Position numbers and translations under genes: made by a program
Notes under the pieces: generated by a model
Seen by the model: only the letters and a program-made list of their open reading frames with translations
The model's database searches: none
Told to the model about the DNA's origin: nothing
Shown: positions 9,901 through 16,833 of the stretch, in pieces
How positions within the stretch are numbered: the first letter of the stretch is position 1
Layout of the letters: each line of letters starts with the position of its first letter
Assembly: GCA_025360015.1 (NCBI GenBank)
Contig: JANYCZ010000059.1
Span: 62,001-126,000 of the forward strand
Reading direction: 5' to 3'
Source: Verrucomicrobiota bacterium
GTDB lineage: Bacteria > Verrucomicrobiota > Verrucomicrobiia > Verrucomicrobiales > Verrucomicrobiaceae
DNA: 64,000 bases

Positions 9901-11334
9901 CTGTGGGCGAGCACGAGCCAGCCGCTGGAAGTGATCCCGGCGGATCGCCTCTTGATCCATGCGCCAGGGGAGCCTGCCGTCCCCTACCCTTCCACCTTTG
10001 CCGACTGGATCGCCAGCGGCCGCAGCAATGGCGCGCAAACGACGGCCACCACGAATGCCGATGGCGATGATCTGCCGGACCTGCTAGAATATGCGCTGGG
10101 TGGCAGCGCGGGGAGCGGCATCAACGCGGGCGACGTGCTGCGACTGGGCACGCGCAACGGCCACGTGAGCGCCAGCGTGATGCGCCCTCAAGGGCTGAGC
10201 GATTTGACCTGGGTGTTGGAGGGCAGCGCAGATTTGAAAACCTGGACGACACTCACGGTCAGCGCGGTGGTCAGTGACAACGGCGATGGCACTGAGACTT
10301 TGCGCTGGTACAATCTGGATGCGGCGGGCGGCCCAAGCATGGTGCGTCTGAAAGTGCAATGCACTAGCACGGGTGATAGTGCAGCCACCGCTGCTTTTGC
10401 GTGGCAGCAGTGGACCACGCAGAACGGCACGCAGTCGATCGGGGTGAATGTGGTGAACACGCCGGTCTTTGCCGGGTATGCGCACTCCGCTACCGAGACC
10501 GCGCTTTATTTGGCCGATGCTTCGTATCTTCCGGGCGTGGTGGATGCGGATGCGAGCTACTATGTGGAAGTGACCGGTGGCGTGTATGCGGGCCACCATT
10601 GGGATCTCGCGCACATCGGTGATCGGACGCTGCTCATCGACAGCGAATCCTCTGGCAACACACTGGCCGCACTGCCCGCCGACATCGCGGGGTCACGCAT
10701 TGCAGTGCGCAAGCACATCACCCTCGGGCAGGTGTTTGATAAAGGCGTCCTGCGAGGCTCGAACAATCCTGCGGGCGCAGATCAGGTGCAGTTTCTGAGC
10801 GCGACGAACAGCTTCAAAACGTACTGGCTGCTGCAGGCCGGGGCCTATCATCAATGGATCGCGGCGGGCGATGCCACGCTGACCAGCGCTGACAATCTCA
10901 GCATTCCCCCCGGTACGGGTGTGATGCTGAAAAGCAGCGGCACGACGCCGCGCCCGCTGCTGATCGCTGGGCAGGTGCGCACGACGCCCTTTGCGAGGGT
11001 GCTGGTGCCGGGTTCCAGCCTGTTCGCCAATCCGTGGCCTCTGGCGGCGTCTCCGACGAGTCTAAACATGACGAGCGCCGTGGTCTTTACCGCCACCACG
11101 AGCCCCGCCACGGCCGATGCGCTGCAGTTTTGGAAAGGCGACAGCCAGTCGGGGTCCAGCGGCTATGATGGCTACTGGTTCTTCCAAAGCCCGAAGACCG
11201 CCGCGCTGTGGGTTTCCACGCGGGATGCGACGCTGCACTCGCAAAATGATCTGGCGCTGTTTAAGGCGGGTCGTGCGGCGATCTTGGTACGGCGGAGCAT
11301 GGCAAGCAGTGTGTGGATGGTGCCTGCGCCGTGA
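3994..11334 (+). CDS. Giant secreted copper radical oxidase with propeller and diheme cytochrome modules
   Basis: 2446 residues with a signal peptide (1-17). Residues about 50-515 form a galactose/glyoxal-oxidase-type kelch propeller plus DUF1929 domain. The expected copper-radical residues are present: Cys121 (MFCGG) and Tyr166 (RWYN) for the Tyr-Cys cofactor, Tyr372-His373 (RNYHS) and His456 as copper ligands. Then: putative Ig domain (about 517-600), PKD domain (605-690), YVTN-type propeller (700-1045), a diheme cytochrome c/peroxidase-like module with CASCH (1093-1097), CAACH (1223-1227) and APYLHDG (1273-1279), four related Ig-like repeats (about 1315-1690), a malectin-like module (1695-1840), a PA14 domain (1850-1990) and a C-terminal region of a kind seen in other large Verrucomicrobia proteins. 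The start overlaps the stop of the MbnP-MbnH gene, so the two are translationally coupled. The substrate is unknown; PA14 and the malectin-like part suggest carbohydrate. Confidence 0.85.
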   Translation: MKRLLLALLLTSPLSHADTLTHEQSDDLSAEAARLAPAAQMPQTQAPTPAQYATLGLWSAVIPWTPHIPVTCAQLPDGRLLTFASSQRTSFPAENFTYAATWDYRTGEFVEINNTRHDMFCGGVSLLPDGRLMVNGGNDIIRDCSLFDWRTNTWSAAPDMQDPRWYNTSVALPDGSVFTASGSGGSNTAERWVESSGWTRYTNINWALATDEGGLNSIWHPFLHVAPDGRIAHTGPTHTMHWVDTKGNGQFISASAFIQGGYYPKDGAMVMFNEGKILQAGGHTNGTDSASKFAYVIDINGSNPTVTPTSSLTHARTFTTGVVLPTGEVMAIGGNTSQVEFSDEGSVLTPEIWNPVTGEWRSGADMQVPRNYHSVALLLPDGRVWAGGGGLSGNSADHQDAQIYTPPMLYNADGTPATRPEIKETPEAIGPGMAFTVRATAGVKRFTFIKLASLTHCVTSDLRFLELPFTEHAPGAYVVHAHANLNVLTPGYWMLFAISPDGPYSVSKTVLVDAALTDSISNPGAQSTTVGKAALATSLKAPGYSPASRVYSATGLPPGLGLDATTGLISGTPTSIGRYSVTVTVDDANLEPASATFLWTVHSDLVLAPLAHAPVPAGTVFDFTASSAGSAKPEYQWDFGDGSPPSDFSSSTTISKTYAVPGRYLVTLTARDDTGSVVTVSFHQAVHATLTPTRPTVSSSIAYQVRSGANARLWVVNPDQDSVTIFDAVTRTRSGIIPTGRAPRSVAIAPDGRAWVVNSESGSIAIIGANLNVMQTIPLPRGSRPFAIVFDPAGTAAYVSLQDSGVVLKINPAVPTQFLATAAVGGSVRHLSVSADGTQVFATRFITPHLPGEETANVITQDGSTKYGGEVSVIDAASMTVSRTIILAHSDDADSSIAGRGIPNYLGPAVISPDGTNAWVPSKKDNIKRGLLRDGNPLTHDNSVRSITSRIELMTGSEDLAARIDFNDAGIASTAAYDPNGMYLFTALEGSREVAVVDAWNRRELLRFTAGRAPQGVVTSPDGRMLYVHNFMDRSVTVHDVGAILNGAETAPQMTALLNCITTEKLPANVLKGKQFFYDTRDQRLALQQYISCASCHNDGDQDGRVWDFTSFGEGLRNNISLRGHATHGPPHWTGNFDEIQDFEGQIRSFAGGLGLMSDNDFHSGTRDQPLGTPKAGVSEDLDALAAYVTSLTTAGSSPNRNSNGALTADALAGQQIFREQNCAACHGGTRFTNSALNVFANIGTIKPSSGQRLGTPITGLDVPTLRGLWSTAPYLHDGSAATLGAAVRAHQGVLLTDSELSKVVAFLSQIDDAVVHAPSPLSVVLATASSSVNASFPVIGYLSEAATGFTASDISITGGTLRGFSISGTRFSFYVEPTAGRVSIGIAANVMSDSTGLGNLASNVLSIANSSDVTPPVITLATPADTVSSAFEVSLTASESIGGLSAPEFAVTNGSAANLTGSGANYSVTITPTATGVVTVQLPAEAVTDAAENGSVASNTLSVTFAPANNVQPTVTLATAATEVSGAFDVTATFNENVSGVSVNDFIVTNGSAAAVSGSGSSYVVSVKPAANGVVTIQFSKTIVSDVLSVNYTAPADPAPTVLLAAAGSTANGSFMVNAQFSEAVTDVSAADFMVTNGSVTGLSGSDSLWIATIQAASAGDVSVRLPANAAQDSAAQGSSASNTLVLGFAPPAPLTAKINFQNVGAPVPLGYVADEGAVFDERNGLSFGWNNDHSAQGRDRSAVTEQRQDTFIRMQAGAKWEIAVPNGEYDLSISVGDATAESRNTLNVEGTSVWSASACAAGASQVKSLRVMVTDGRLTLDNGSAAGGATALDYLDIASSSSVAPAIPNGLAADYFAGINFDQLRFSRSDRSIDFRWSAAAPDARLGADSFSVRWQGVVMPRHSERYSFATTSDNGVRLWVNGQLLINHWNKHAEETNTAEIDLQAGVPATMRMEFFANDGDAVVRLLWASTSQPLEVIPADRLLIHAPGEPAVPYPSTFADWIASGRSNGAQTTATTNADGDDLPDLLEYALGGSAGSGINAGDVLRLGTRNGHVSASVMRPQGLSDLTWVLEGSADLKTWTTLTVSAVVSDNGDGTETLRWYNLDAAGGPSMVRLKVQCTSTGDSAATAAFAWQQWTTQNGTQSIGVNVVNTPVFAGYAHSATETALYLADASYLPGVVDADASYYVEVTGGVYAGHHWDLAHIGDRTLLIDSESSGNTLAALPADIAGSRIAVRKHITLGQVFDKGVLRGSNNPAGADQVQFLSATNSFKTYWLLQAGAYHQWIAAGDATLTSADNLSIPPGTGVMLKSSGTTPRPLLIAGQVRTTPFARVLVPGSSLFANPWPLAASPTSLNMTSAVVFTATTSPATADALQFWKGDSQSGSSGYDGYWFFQSPKTAALWVSTRDATLHSQNDLALFKAGRAAILVRRSMASSVWMVPAP

Positions 11335-11373
11335 GGTGACTCGCTTTCGGCCTCCTACATTCGTCATTGCGAA

Positions 11374-11447
11374 TGGTTACCCCGCAAGGATTCGAACCTT
11401 GAACGAGAGAATCAAAATCTCCTGTGTTACCATTACACCACGGGGTA
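11374..11447 (-). tRNA. tRNA-Gln (anticodon TTG)
   Basis: Read on the minus strand, the 7-bp acceptor stem TACCCCG/CGGGGTA closes a cloverleaf with D arm (GTG/CAC), anticodon stem GGAGA/TCTCT with loop TTTTGAT (anticodon TTG), and T arm CAAGG-TTCGAAT-CCTTG. The discriminator A is followed by an encoded CCA (11376-11374). Confidence 0.95.
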
Positions 11448-11955
11448 GGAGGTGTTCCGAGCGCGATATTAGAGCTTCATTGCCGCTGCGCAAGGACGGC
11501 TTTCAGGGTGAATCAGGCAGCTTTGGCGTTTGCCGAAACCGATTTCAGAAAAGCGAGCGTGGAGACGCTCGGCGGCGGCTTGAGGACAAGCCGCCCTACC
11601 TCACGCTGGTCATGCGTAAGCGCAGCTCGATGAAGGAGAGCCAAGAAGGAAAGCCTATTATCTCCATGGAAAGGCGGCCATCGTGACCCGCCATGGGGTA
11701 ACGAGTTTTGCGATGTGCCGCAAAAAGGGAGTTGGGGGCGGTTTCATACTCCAAAGTCGGCCTCAATCCGATGAGCCCGCATTTTTTTTTGCGCAGGGTG
11801 CGGCAAGTTGAAATGATGCTGCATGCCTTGATTTTGCAGGAAAGCTAGGCTCTAAAGATTGCTTTATGGTGTTGAAATTATGGAAATGTGAAATATTTGT
11901 TCTTGCAATAGATTCCATAATTAGCATAATGGCTTTGCAATTTAAGAAAACTATT
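11448..11955. other. Intergenic region between tRNA-Gln and the P-loop ATPase gene
   Basis: About 500 bases without a convincing gene. The first part is GC-rich and holds the double hairpin at 11555-11594. From about 11850 to 11955 the DNA turns very AT-rich and probably contains the promoter of the next gene, including TAATTAGCATAATGG. The frames through this stretch have no family signature. Confidence 0.5.
11555..11594. repeat. Two adjacent hairpins, intergenic
   Basis: GAGCGT and ACGCTC (11555-11570) form one stem. GGCGGCTT and AAGCCGCC (11573-11594) form a second with perfect 8-bp arms. There is no T tract, so this is not a standard terminator; it looks like a repetitive intergenic palindrome. 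Confidence 0.6.
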
Positions 11956-12699
11956 ATGAAGAAGCTCATCCTTATCCAGAACGACTATCCCGGCACCGGC
12001 AAGAGCACCCTGGCTCTCTGCTTCCACCGCTACCTCCAGCAGTATGGTGTCACCCATCAACTCCTCGCCCTCACGGAAGAGGATTCCCATGATCATATGG
12101 GCGCCACGGCTCTCGATGCCAGTTCACTGACACCCCGAGCGTTCCTTGCCCATGTGGACGCCTCCCCCCTGACCATTTTGGACGTGAGCACGGGGCTCGG
12201 CGAATTCTTCAACAAGTTCTATCAGGGCTGCGAGATGAACGAGATTCTCCAAGCAGCGGGCGTGGCTGTCTCAGTGGTGCTGCCGGTGACGGCGGATCGT
12301 GAGAGCTTTGATTCGGTCACCGATGCAGCGGAAGTTTACTCGGACAACGCCGAGTACCTGATCGCCCACTTGGTGACGAGCTGCTATGATGAAGACGACA
12401 AGGTCTGGGACACCAGCTATGCCGCACGGGTGATGGACATGTTTGAAGCCGTGGAGCTGCACATCCCGGAAATCACCTTCCAGGTGGAACTGAGCGCCGA
12501 GCGCATGAGCCTCGACACCGCCCTGCAAATGGACGATGCGGAAGAACGCCTGGGCCGTGAATACACCAAATGGCAGCGCCGCGTGATGGGCCAGGTGGAC
12601 AGCGCCCGCCAGTATCTCTTTGGTGACGCCTTCCGCCCGACGATGGCACCGAAATCCTTGAAAGCGATGCGCAAAGCGAAGACAAAGCTGGCAGCGTGA
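11956..12699 (+). CDS. P-loop ATPase of unknown role
   Basis: A 247-residue protein starting at the ATG at 11956 (MKKLILIQND); the open frame continues upstream but only through AT-rich promoter-like DNA. A Walker A motif (PGTGKST) lies within the first 20 residues. A hydrophobic strand ending in Asp (LTILDVSTGLG) resembles the Walker B or switch strand of ParA/StbB-like ATPases. The C-terminus is basic (KSLKAMRKAKTKLAA). ParA-type proteins move cargo or plasmids, but there is no partner ParB-like gene here and no plasmid sign. It stands alone between tRNA-Gln and 10-bp repeats. The family level is uncertain. Confidence 0.65.
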   Translation: MKKLILIQNDYPGTGKSTLALCFHRYLQQYGVTHQLLALTEEDSHDHMGATALDASSLTPRAFLAHVDASPLTILDVSTGLGEFFNKFYQGCEMNEILQAAGVAVSVVLPVTADRESFDSVTDAAEVYSDNAEYLIAHLVTSCYDEDDKVWDTSYAARVMDMFEAVELHIPEITFQVELSAERMSLDTALQMDDAEERLGREYTKWQRRVMGQVDSARQYLFGDAFRPTMAPKSLKAMRKAKTKLAA

Positions 12700-12706
12700 A
12701 AGCAGA

Positions 12707-12785
12707 GTTGACGGGTGTTGACCGTCGTTGACGATTGTTAGCGAGGGGTTTTCGAACAACTGTCAACCATCGTCAACGATTGTTC
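12707..12785. repeat. 10-bp-phased GTTGACG repeats with inverted copies
   Basis: GTTGACGGGT, GTTGACCGTC and GTTGACGATT follow one another with a 10-base period. About 25 bases later the complementary orientation appears (TGTCAACCATCGTCAACG). The same motif recurs at 23640 and 24203. Confidence 0.75.
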
Positions 12786-12807
12786 AGCCACTGCAAACTC
12801 CGCCTTC

Positions 12808-14568
12808 CTACTCAAATAATTCGGGATAGCACCGATCCGCAACAGCCCGGCTGAGGGCCCGTATCTCGGCCGGGCTGGCGCATGTGAGGACGGTTTGCGC
12901 CAAGGCTTCACAGTCGGCGACGTCGAGACGCCGCACGGCATGCTTGACGCGTGCGATCTGCGTGGTGGCGACGCTGAGTTCATTCAAACCGAGGCCGATC
13001 ATCAAGGGAGTGAGCGTCAGGTCCGACGCCATCTCGCCACACATGCCGATGCGGATGCCGGCGGCACGTGCGGCTTTGACGGACATGCCGATCAGACGCA
13101 GCACCGCAGGATGAGTGGGCTGGTAGAGCTTTGCCACGCGGTCATTGAGCCGGTCCACCGCGATGGTGTACTGAGTGAGGTCATTCGTGCCGAGGCTGAG
13201 GAAATCGACTTCTGCGGCAATCAGGTCTGCCGAGAGCGCGGCGCTGGGGATCTCGATCATGGCACCGATCTCGATCTCTTCGGGCACATCCACGCCTTCG
13301 GCGGTGAGTTCTTCGGCGCAATCGTTGAGCACGGCCTTTGCTTCGAGCACTTCCTCCACGCCGGAGACCATGGGGAACATGATGCCCACGCGCCCATGCA
13401 CGGCGGCGCGCAGCAGGGCCCGCAATTGACGTTTGAACAAATCGAGCCGACCCAGCGAGAGGCGGATGCCGCGCCAGCCGAGGAAGGGATTGGGCTCAGG
13501 CTCCTGGGCGAGGCGTTCGTCCACCTTGTCTCCGCCGAGATCCAAGGTGCGGAAGACGACGCGCCTGGGTGCCTGGGACTGCACGACTTTGCTGTAGGCC
13601 GTGGTGAGTTCTTCCTCAGTGGCGTCCGGGTTTTCCAGATGCAGAAACTCCGTGCGGAAGAGGCCCACCTCCTCGGCGCCGCTGTCTCCCACGATCTTCA
13701 TTTCTTCGATGAACTCCGCATTCGCGCCAACGCAGACGGCGGTGCCGCACTTCGTGAGCGAAGGCTTGTGGCGCTCCATTTGAAAGACGTCCTCGCGCCG
13801 CTCGGCCTGCTCCTCCCGGAGACGGTAGCGTGCGAGGGTTTCAGCGCTGGGATTCTGAATGAGAAGGCCGCCTTCGCCATCCAGCAGCACGGTGTCGCCG
13901 CTGTGCAGTTCATCGCAGATGCCATGGAGGCGCACGACCGCTGGCAGCGCCAGGGAGCGGGCGATGATGGCTGCATGCGACACGGCGCTGCCTGTCTCCA
14001 GGGCAAAGCCGAGGACTTTGCTGCGGTCCAGCTGAACGGTGTCCGAAGGGGTGAGGTCATGCGCCACGACGATGACGGGCTCGTCAAACATCGGGTGGTC
14101 GAGGAGCTCGCCGCGCAGGTGGCGCATCACGCGGTGCGTGACGTCCTTCACGTCAAGAAAGCGCTCGCGCAGGTAGGCGTCTGAGAGGCCGCGCAGAGCG
14201 TCCATGTGCTTGCACATGAGCTTGTAGTAGGCCCAGTCCACGCACACGTGCTGCTCGCGCACGGTCTTTTCCGTCTGCTTCAGAATGGTGGAGTCCTGGA
14301 GGATGAGCAGATGCGTCTCAAAAATTTCGCTCTCGGCGCTGCCATGTTCCCCGGCCATCACGCGCTGGAGTTCCTCGATCTCTTTGCTGGTCACGGCCAA
14401 GGCAGCATGCAGGCGCTGCATTTGGTGCTCTTCCGTACCGGGCTCGATGCTGTCTTCGTCCGGCTCGTCAAAGTGGTCCTTAAGCACATGAACCACCGCA
14501 TGCGCCACCCCGTGCGACACTGCGGTGCCGGTCCAGTTTTTTTCTTGCGAAGGGGGTGGAGAAGTCAT
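12808..14568 (-). CDS. ptsI: Phosphoenolpyruvate-protein phosphotransferase (PTS enzyme I)
   Basis: 586 residues, the usual length of enzyme I. It takes the phosphate of phosphoenolpyruvate onto a His and passes it to HPr. The active-site His is residue 198 in GSAVSHAAIIARS. The PEP-binding TIM barrel carries LGTNDLTQYTIAVDR, and the conserved Cys sits in GMCGEMASD. The N-terminal HPr-binding helices are present. No HPr or enzyme II gene is nearby; the DhaK/DhaL pair at 47-49 kb is the only possible PTS-linked system in the window. The long plus-strand frame opposite is a shadow. Confidence 0.95.
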   Translation of the reverse strand: MTSPPPSQEKNWTGTAVSHGVAHAVVHVLKDHFDEPDEDSIEPGTEEHQMQRLHAALAVTSKEIEELQRVMAGEHGSAESEIFETHLLILQDSTILKQTEKTVREQHVCVDWAYYKLMCKHMDALRGLSDAYLRERFLDVKDVTHRVMRHLRGELLDHPMFDEPVIVVAHDLTPSDTVQLDRSKVLGFALETGSAVSHAAIIARSLALPAVVRLHGICDELHSGDTVLLDGEGGLLIQNPSAETLARYRLREEQAERREDVFQMERHKPSLTKCGTAVCVGANAEFIEEMKIVGDSGAEEVGLFRTEFLHLENPDATEEELTTAYSKVVQSQAPRRVVFRTLDLGGDKVDERLAQEPEPNPFLGWRGIRLSLGRLDLFKRQLRALLRAAVHGRVGIMFPMVSGVEEVLEAKAVLNDCAEELTAEGVDVPEEIEIGAMIEIPSAALSADLIAAEVDFLSLGTNDLTQYTIAVDRLNDRVAKLYQPTHPAVLRLIGMSVKAARAAGIRIGMCGEMASDLTLTPLMIGLGLNELSVATTQIARVKHAVRRLDVADCEALAQTVLTCASPAEIRALSRAVADRCYPELFE

Positions 14569-14620
14569 TTCCGACGTTACCTTTCATGCGGACGGTGCAT
14601 TTGGCAAACGCCACCGTGCA

Positions 14621-15469
14621 TCAAACTGCGGCGAGCACCTTTTCCATGCGCTTTTTCAAGGCGGCAGCCTTGCCTTCCTCGCCGATGATCTCGAGCATGG
14701 CGACGTAGTCGGTGCCGATGGCCTCGTAGCTGCGTGATTCCTGCGGGAGCTGGGCTTCCAGGATCGTGAGGCTTTTCTCAAAATGCTTCTGCGCCGCGTC
14801 GTTGTCCTTCAGTTCATGGCAGGCTGTGCCTAGATTGCATAGGGACTGCGCCACATCGCGATGGCGCTCTCCGAGCACCTCGGTGCGGATCTGCAGGCCG
14901 TCTTCGAACATTTCCTTGGCCTGATCTGGGAACCCGGCGGCGTAGTAGAGGCTGCCTAGGTTGTTGAACACACAGGCCACGGATTCCGATTTGCGGCCGC
15001 GCTTGTTTTCCAGCGTTTCCAGGGAGCGCAGGTAGTGCTGCTCTGCCAAGGCAAACTTGTCCATGCACTTGTAGGTCATGGCGAGGTTGTTGCGCAGTTG
15101 CGCGGCAATCTCGGCATTTTCACCGCCCAGCTCTTCGTGATTGTTGATCGCCTCCTCGTAAAACGGCAGGGATTCCGCCTCACGGTTGCTGAAGTCCAGC
15201 AGCGTGGCGAGGCCGGTGCGCAGATTGGCCATCAAATCCAGCGGCAGATCCAGCTTCGTGCCGACTTCCAGTCCTTCGCGGTACGTCGCCTCTGCACTGG
15301 CGATGTCGCCTGCCTCGCGCTGGGCGTCTCCCAGTGCCTGGAGCGCACGGGCCAGGCCGGGGGCCTTGCCGGGAAATTCCTTCACCGCCGCACGCTGAGC
15401 CTCCGCCGCCTTGAGGGCGGACTGGACGGCAGGACTGGCAGTAGCGGCTGAGGAGGTGTTTTCGGGCAT
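14621..15469 (-). CDS. Tetratricopeptide repeat protein
   Basis: 282 residues, no signal peptide. At least four TPR-like helical pairs run through it (for example ALQALGDAQREAGDIASAEATYREGLE, positions 43-69, and VFNNLGSLYYAAGFPDQAKEMFEDGL about 165-190), in the kinesin-light-chain style with 40-44 residue spacing. Such proteins are scaffolds; no partner can be named. It lies 52 bases upstream of ptsI on the same strand and may be cotranscribed with it. Confidence 0.8.
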   Translation of the reverse strand: MPENTSSAATASPAVQSALKAAEAQRAAVKEFPGKAPGLARALQALGDAQREAGDIASAEATYREGLEVGTKLDLPLDLMANLRTGLATLLDFSNREAESLPFYEEAINNHEELGGENAEIAAQLRNNLAMTYKCMDKFALAEQHYLRSLETLENKRGRKSESVACVFNNLGSLYYAAGFPDQAKEMFEDGLQIRTEVLGERHRDVAQSLCNLGTACHELKDNDAAQKHFEKSLTILEAQLPQESRSYEAIGTDYVAMLEIIGEEGKAAALKKRMEKVLAAV

Positions 15470-15608
15470 GATCTCGACAAAAAACGGTCACGGGGGTTGA
15501 AACGTACCTTCGTGGACACAGCCGCCCCCCGTCAAGTGCCGCCTTTGCCCCGATGCACAAAACTCGGGAGGAGGTAGCGGCTCGCTGTGCGATCAAGCGG
15601 CGAGCATT

Positions 15609-16691
15609 TCACGGTTTGAGCCAGTATTCAAAGAAGCGGTAGATCTGCTCGTTGGACTCCTCGTTGGGGTCGTGCTTCTCGCGGTTCGTCATGGCGACGC
15701 GGCTGGTGGTGCCGAGGAGGTGGTTGACGGCGATGGCGTGATTGAGCGCCGCCCAGCGTTTGGGCGGATCTTCGGCACCGCCGGAGACGAGGAATGGGCG
15801 CGGGGCCATGAGCGCGTGCAGTTCTTGGAGGTCGTGACCTGTTTCGATGAGGGTCTTGTATGCGCCGGTGCGCGGGCTTTCGGCGCTGATCAGCCCCGGT
15901 TTGCGGGTGAGCGTGGGATCGAGGCCGAGATACCACGGCTCCTGGTAATTGATGCTGACGCGTGATTCATCAAACACGATACCGGGATCGCTCCACACGG
16001 CGCAGGCATATTTGTCCCACAGGCAGGAGCCAAACAGCGACCACTTGCCGCCGTAGGAATGACCGACGATGCCGATGCGCGCGGCATCGACCTCCGGCAG
16101 GGAGGCCAAGGCCTGCCACATGTTGGCGCTGATATAGCCGAGATAGGAGAGGGGCTGGCAGTGGGCGGCGGCGCTGAGTACGGGCTTGCGTGCATCGCCA
16201 CCGGGTGAACCGATTGAGAGCGTGACGAAGCCGCGCCGGGCGAGCTGCCAGGCGAAGTCGCGCAGGGGTTTCTCGCTGAGGCCCGCGCTGGTTTCGGGAT
16301 CGTAATAGGGCACGAATGCGGCGGGGCGTTTGCCTGCTGTGGCGGGAAGGAGCAGGTAGCCCTCACCCGTTTGGCCGGGGGCGATTTCGATGCGGACTTT
16401 GCGCTGGGTGATGTTCCCTTCCCGCTGCGTGGTCGCCAGCACTTCGATCTTGGGCTTTTCAATCACTGCGGGCCATGCGCCCATGAGGGTATGCCAGTCC
16501 GCGAGGATTTCCGCGCGGCGTTTGGGCCAGTCGGTGGGGGTCTTCACAGGGGTGCCGTCGTTGAACACGAGCGGGGATTTGCCGGGGGAGAACTGACCGG
16601 CGAATTCGGCGGGGACCTGGGTGAACGGGAGGTCATCGGCAGGGGCTATCACAGCGACGGCAAGCAAGCCAAGGAGGAGCGAAAGTTTCAT
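15609..16691 (-). CDS. Secreted alpha/beta hydrolase (acetyl-xylan-esterase/dienelactone-hydrolase-like)
   Basis: 360 residues with a signal peptide (MKLSLLLGLLAVAVIAPADD). The nucleophile elbow GHSYGG puts the catalytic Ser at 212. A strand with SGGAEDPPKRW may carry the acid, and HDPNEES near the end gives the likely His. The N-terminal part (about 40-110) precedes the hydrolase core, as in Planctomycetes/Verrucomicrobia proteins annotated as esterases of plant polysaccharides. The substrate is not determined. Confidence 0.75.
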   Translation of the reverse strand: MKLSLLLGLLAVAVIAPADDLPFTQVPAEFAGQFSPGKSPLVFNDGTPVKTPTDWPKRRAEILADWHTLMGAWPAVIEKPKIEVLATTQREGNITQRKVRIEIAPGQTGEGYLLLPATAGKRPAAFVPYYDPETSAGLSEKPLRDFAWQLARRGFVTLSIGSPGGDARKPVLSAAAHCQPLSYLGYISANMWQALASLPEVDAARIGIVGHSYGGKWSLFGSCLWDKYACAVWSDPGIVFDESRVSINYQEPWYLGLDPTLTRKPGLISAESPRTGAYKTLIETGHDLQELHALMAPRPFLVSGGAEDPPKRWAALNHAIAVNHLLGTTSRVAMTNREKHDPNEESNEQIYRFFEYWLKP

Positions 16692-16833
16692 GGGGTTGGG
16701 GTGTCATGAACGTGACCTCGCGGCGGTTCCATGCGGGCGAGTGAGTCCTGCCGGAGATTGAATGGCCGCCAAAAACGCACAGCCGATCCAAAAAAATGAG
16801 CCGCACAGCCCTGGCTTAGAACGCTGCGCTTCT

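Noticed and set aside
12707-12785. Possible replication origin or DnaA-box cluster
   Set aside because: The units are GTTGACG, not DnaA boxes, and no dnaA or dnaN is near; the motif recurs at other loci.
12895-14184. Plus-strand open frame of 429 codons opposite ptsI
   Set aside because: Rich in His, Gly and Ala with no motif; it is the complement of a well-conserved enzyme I gene.
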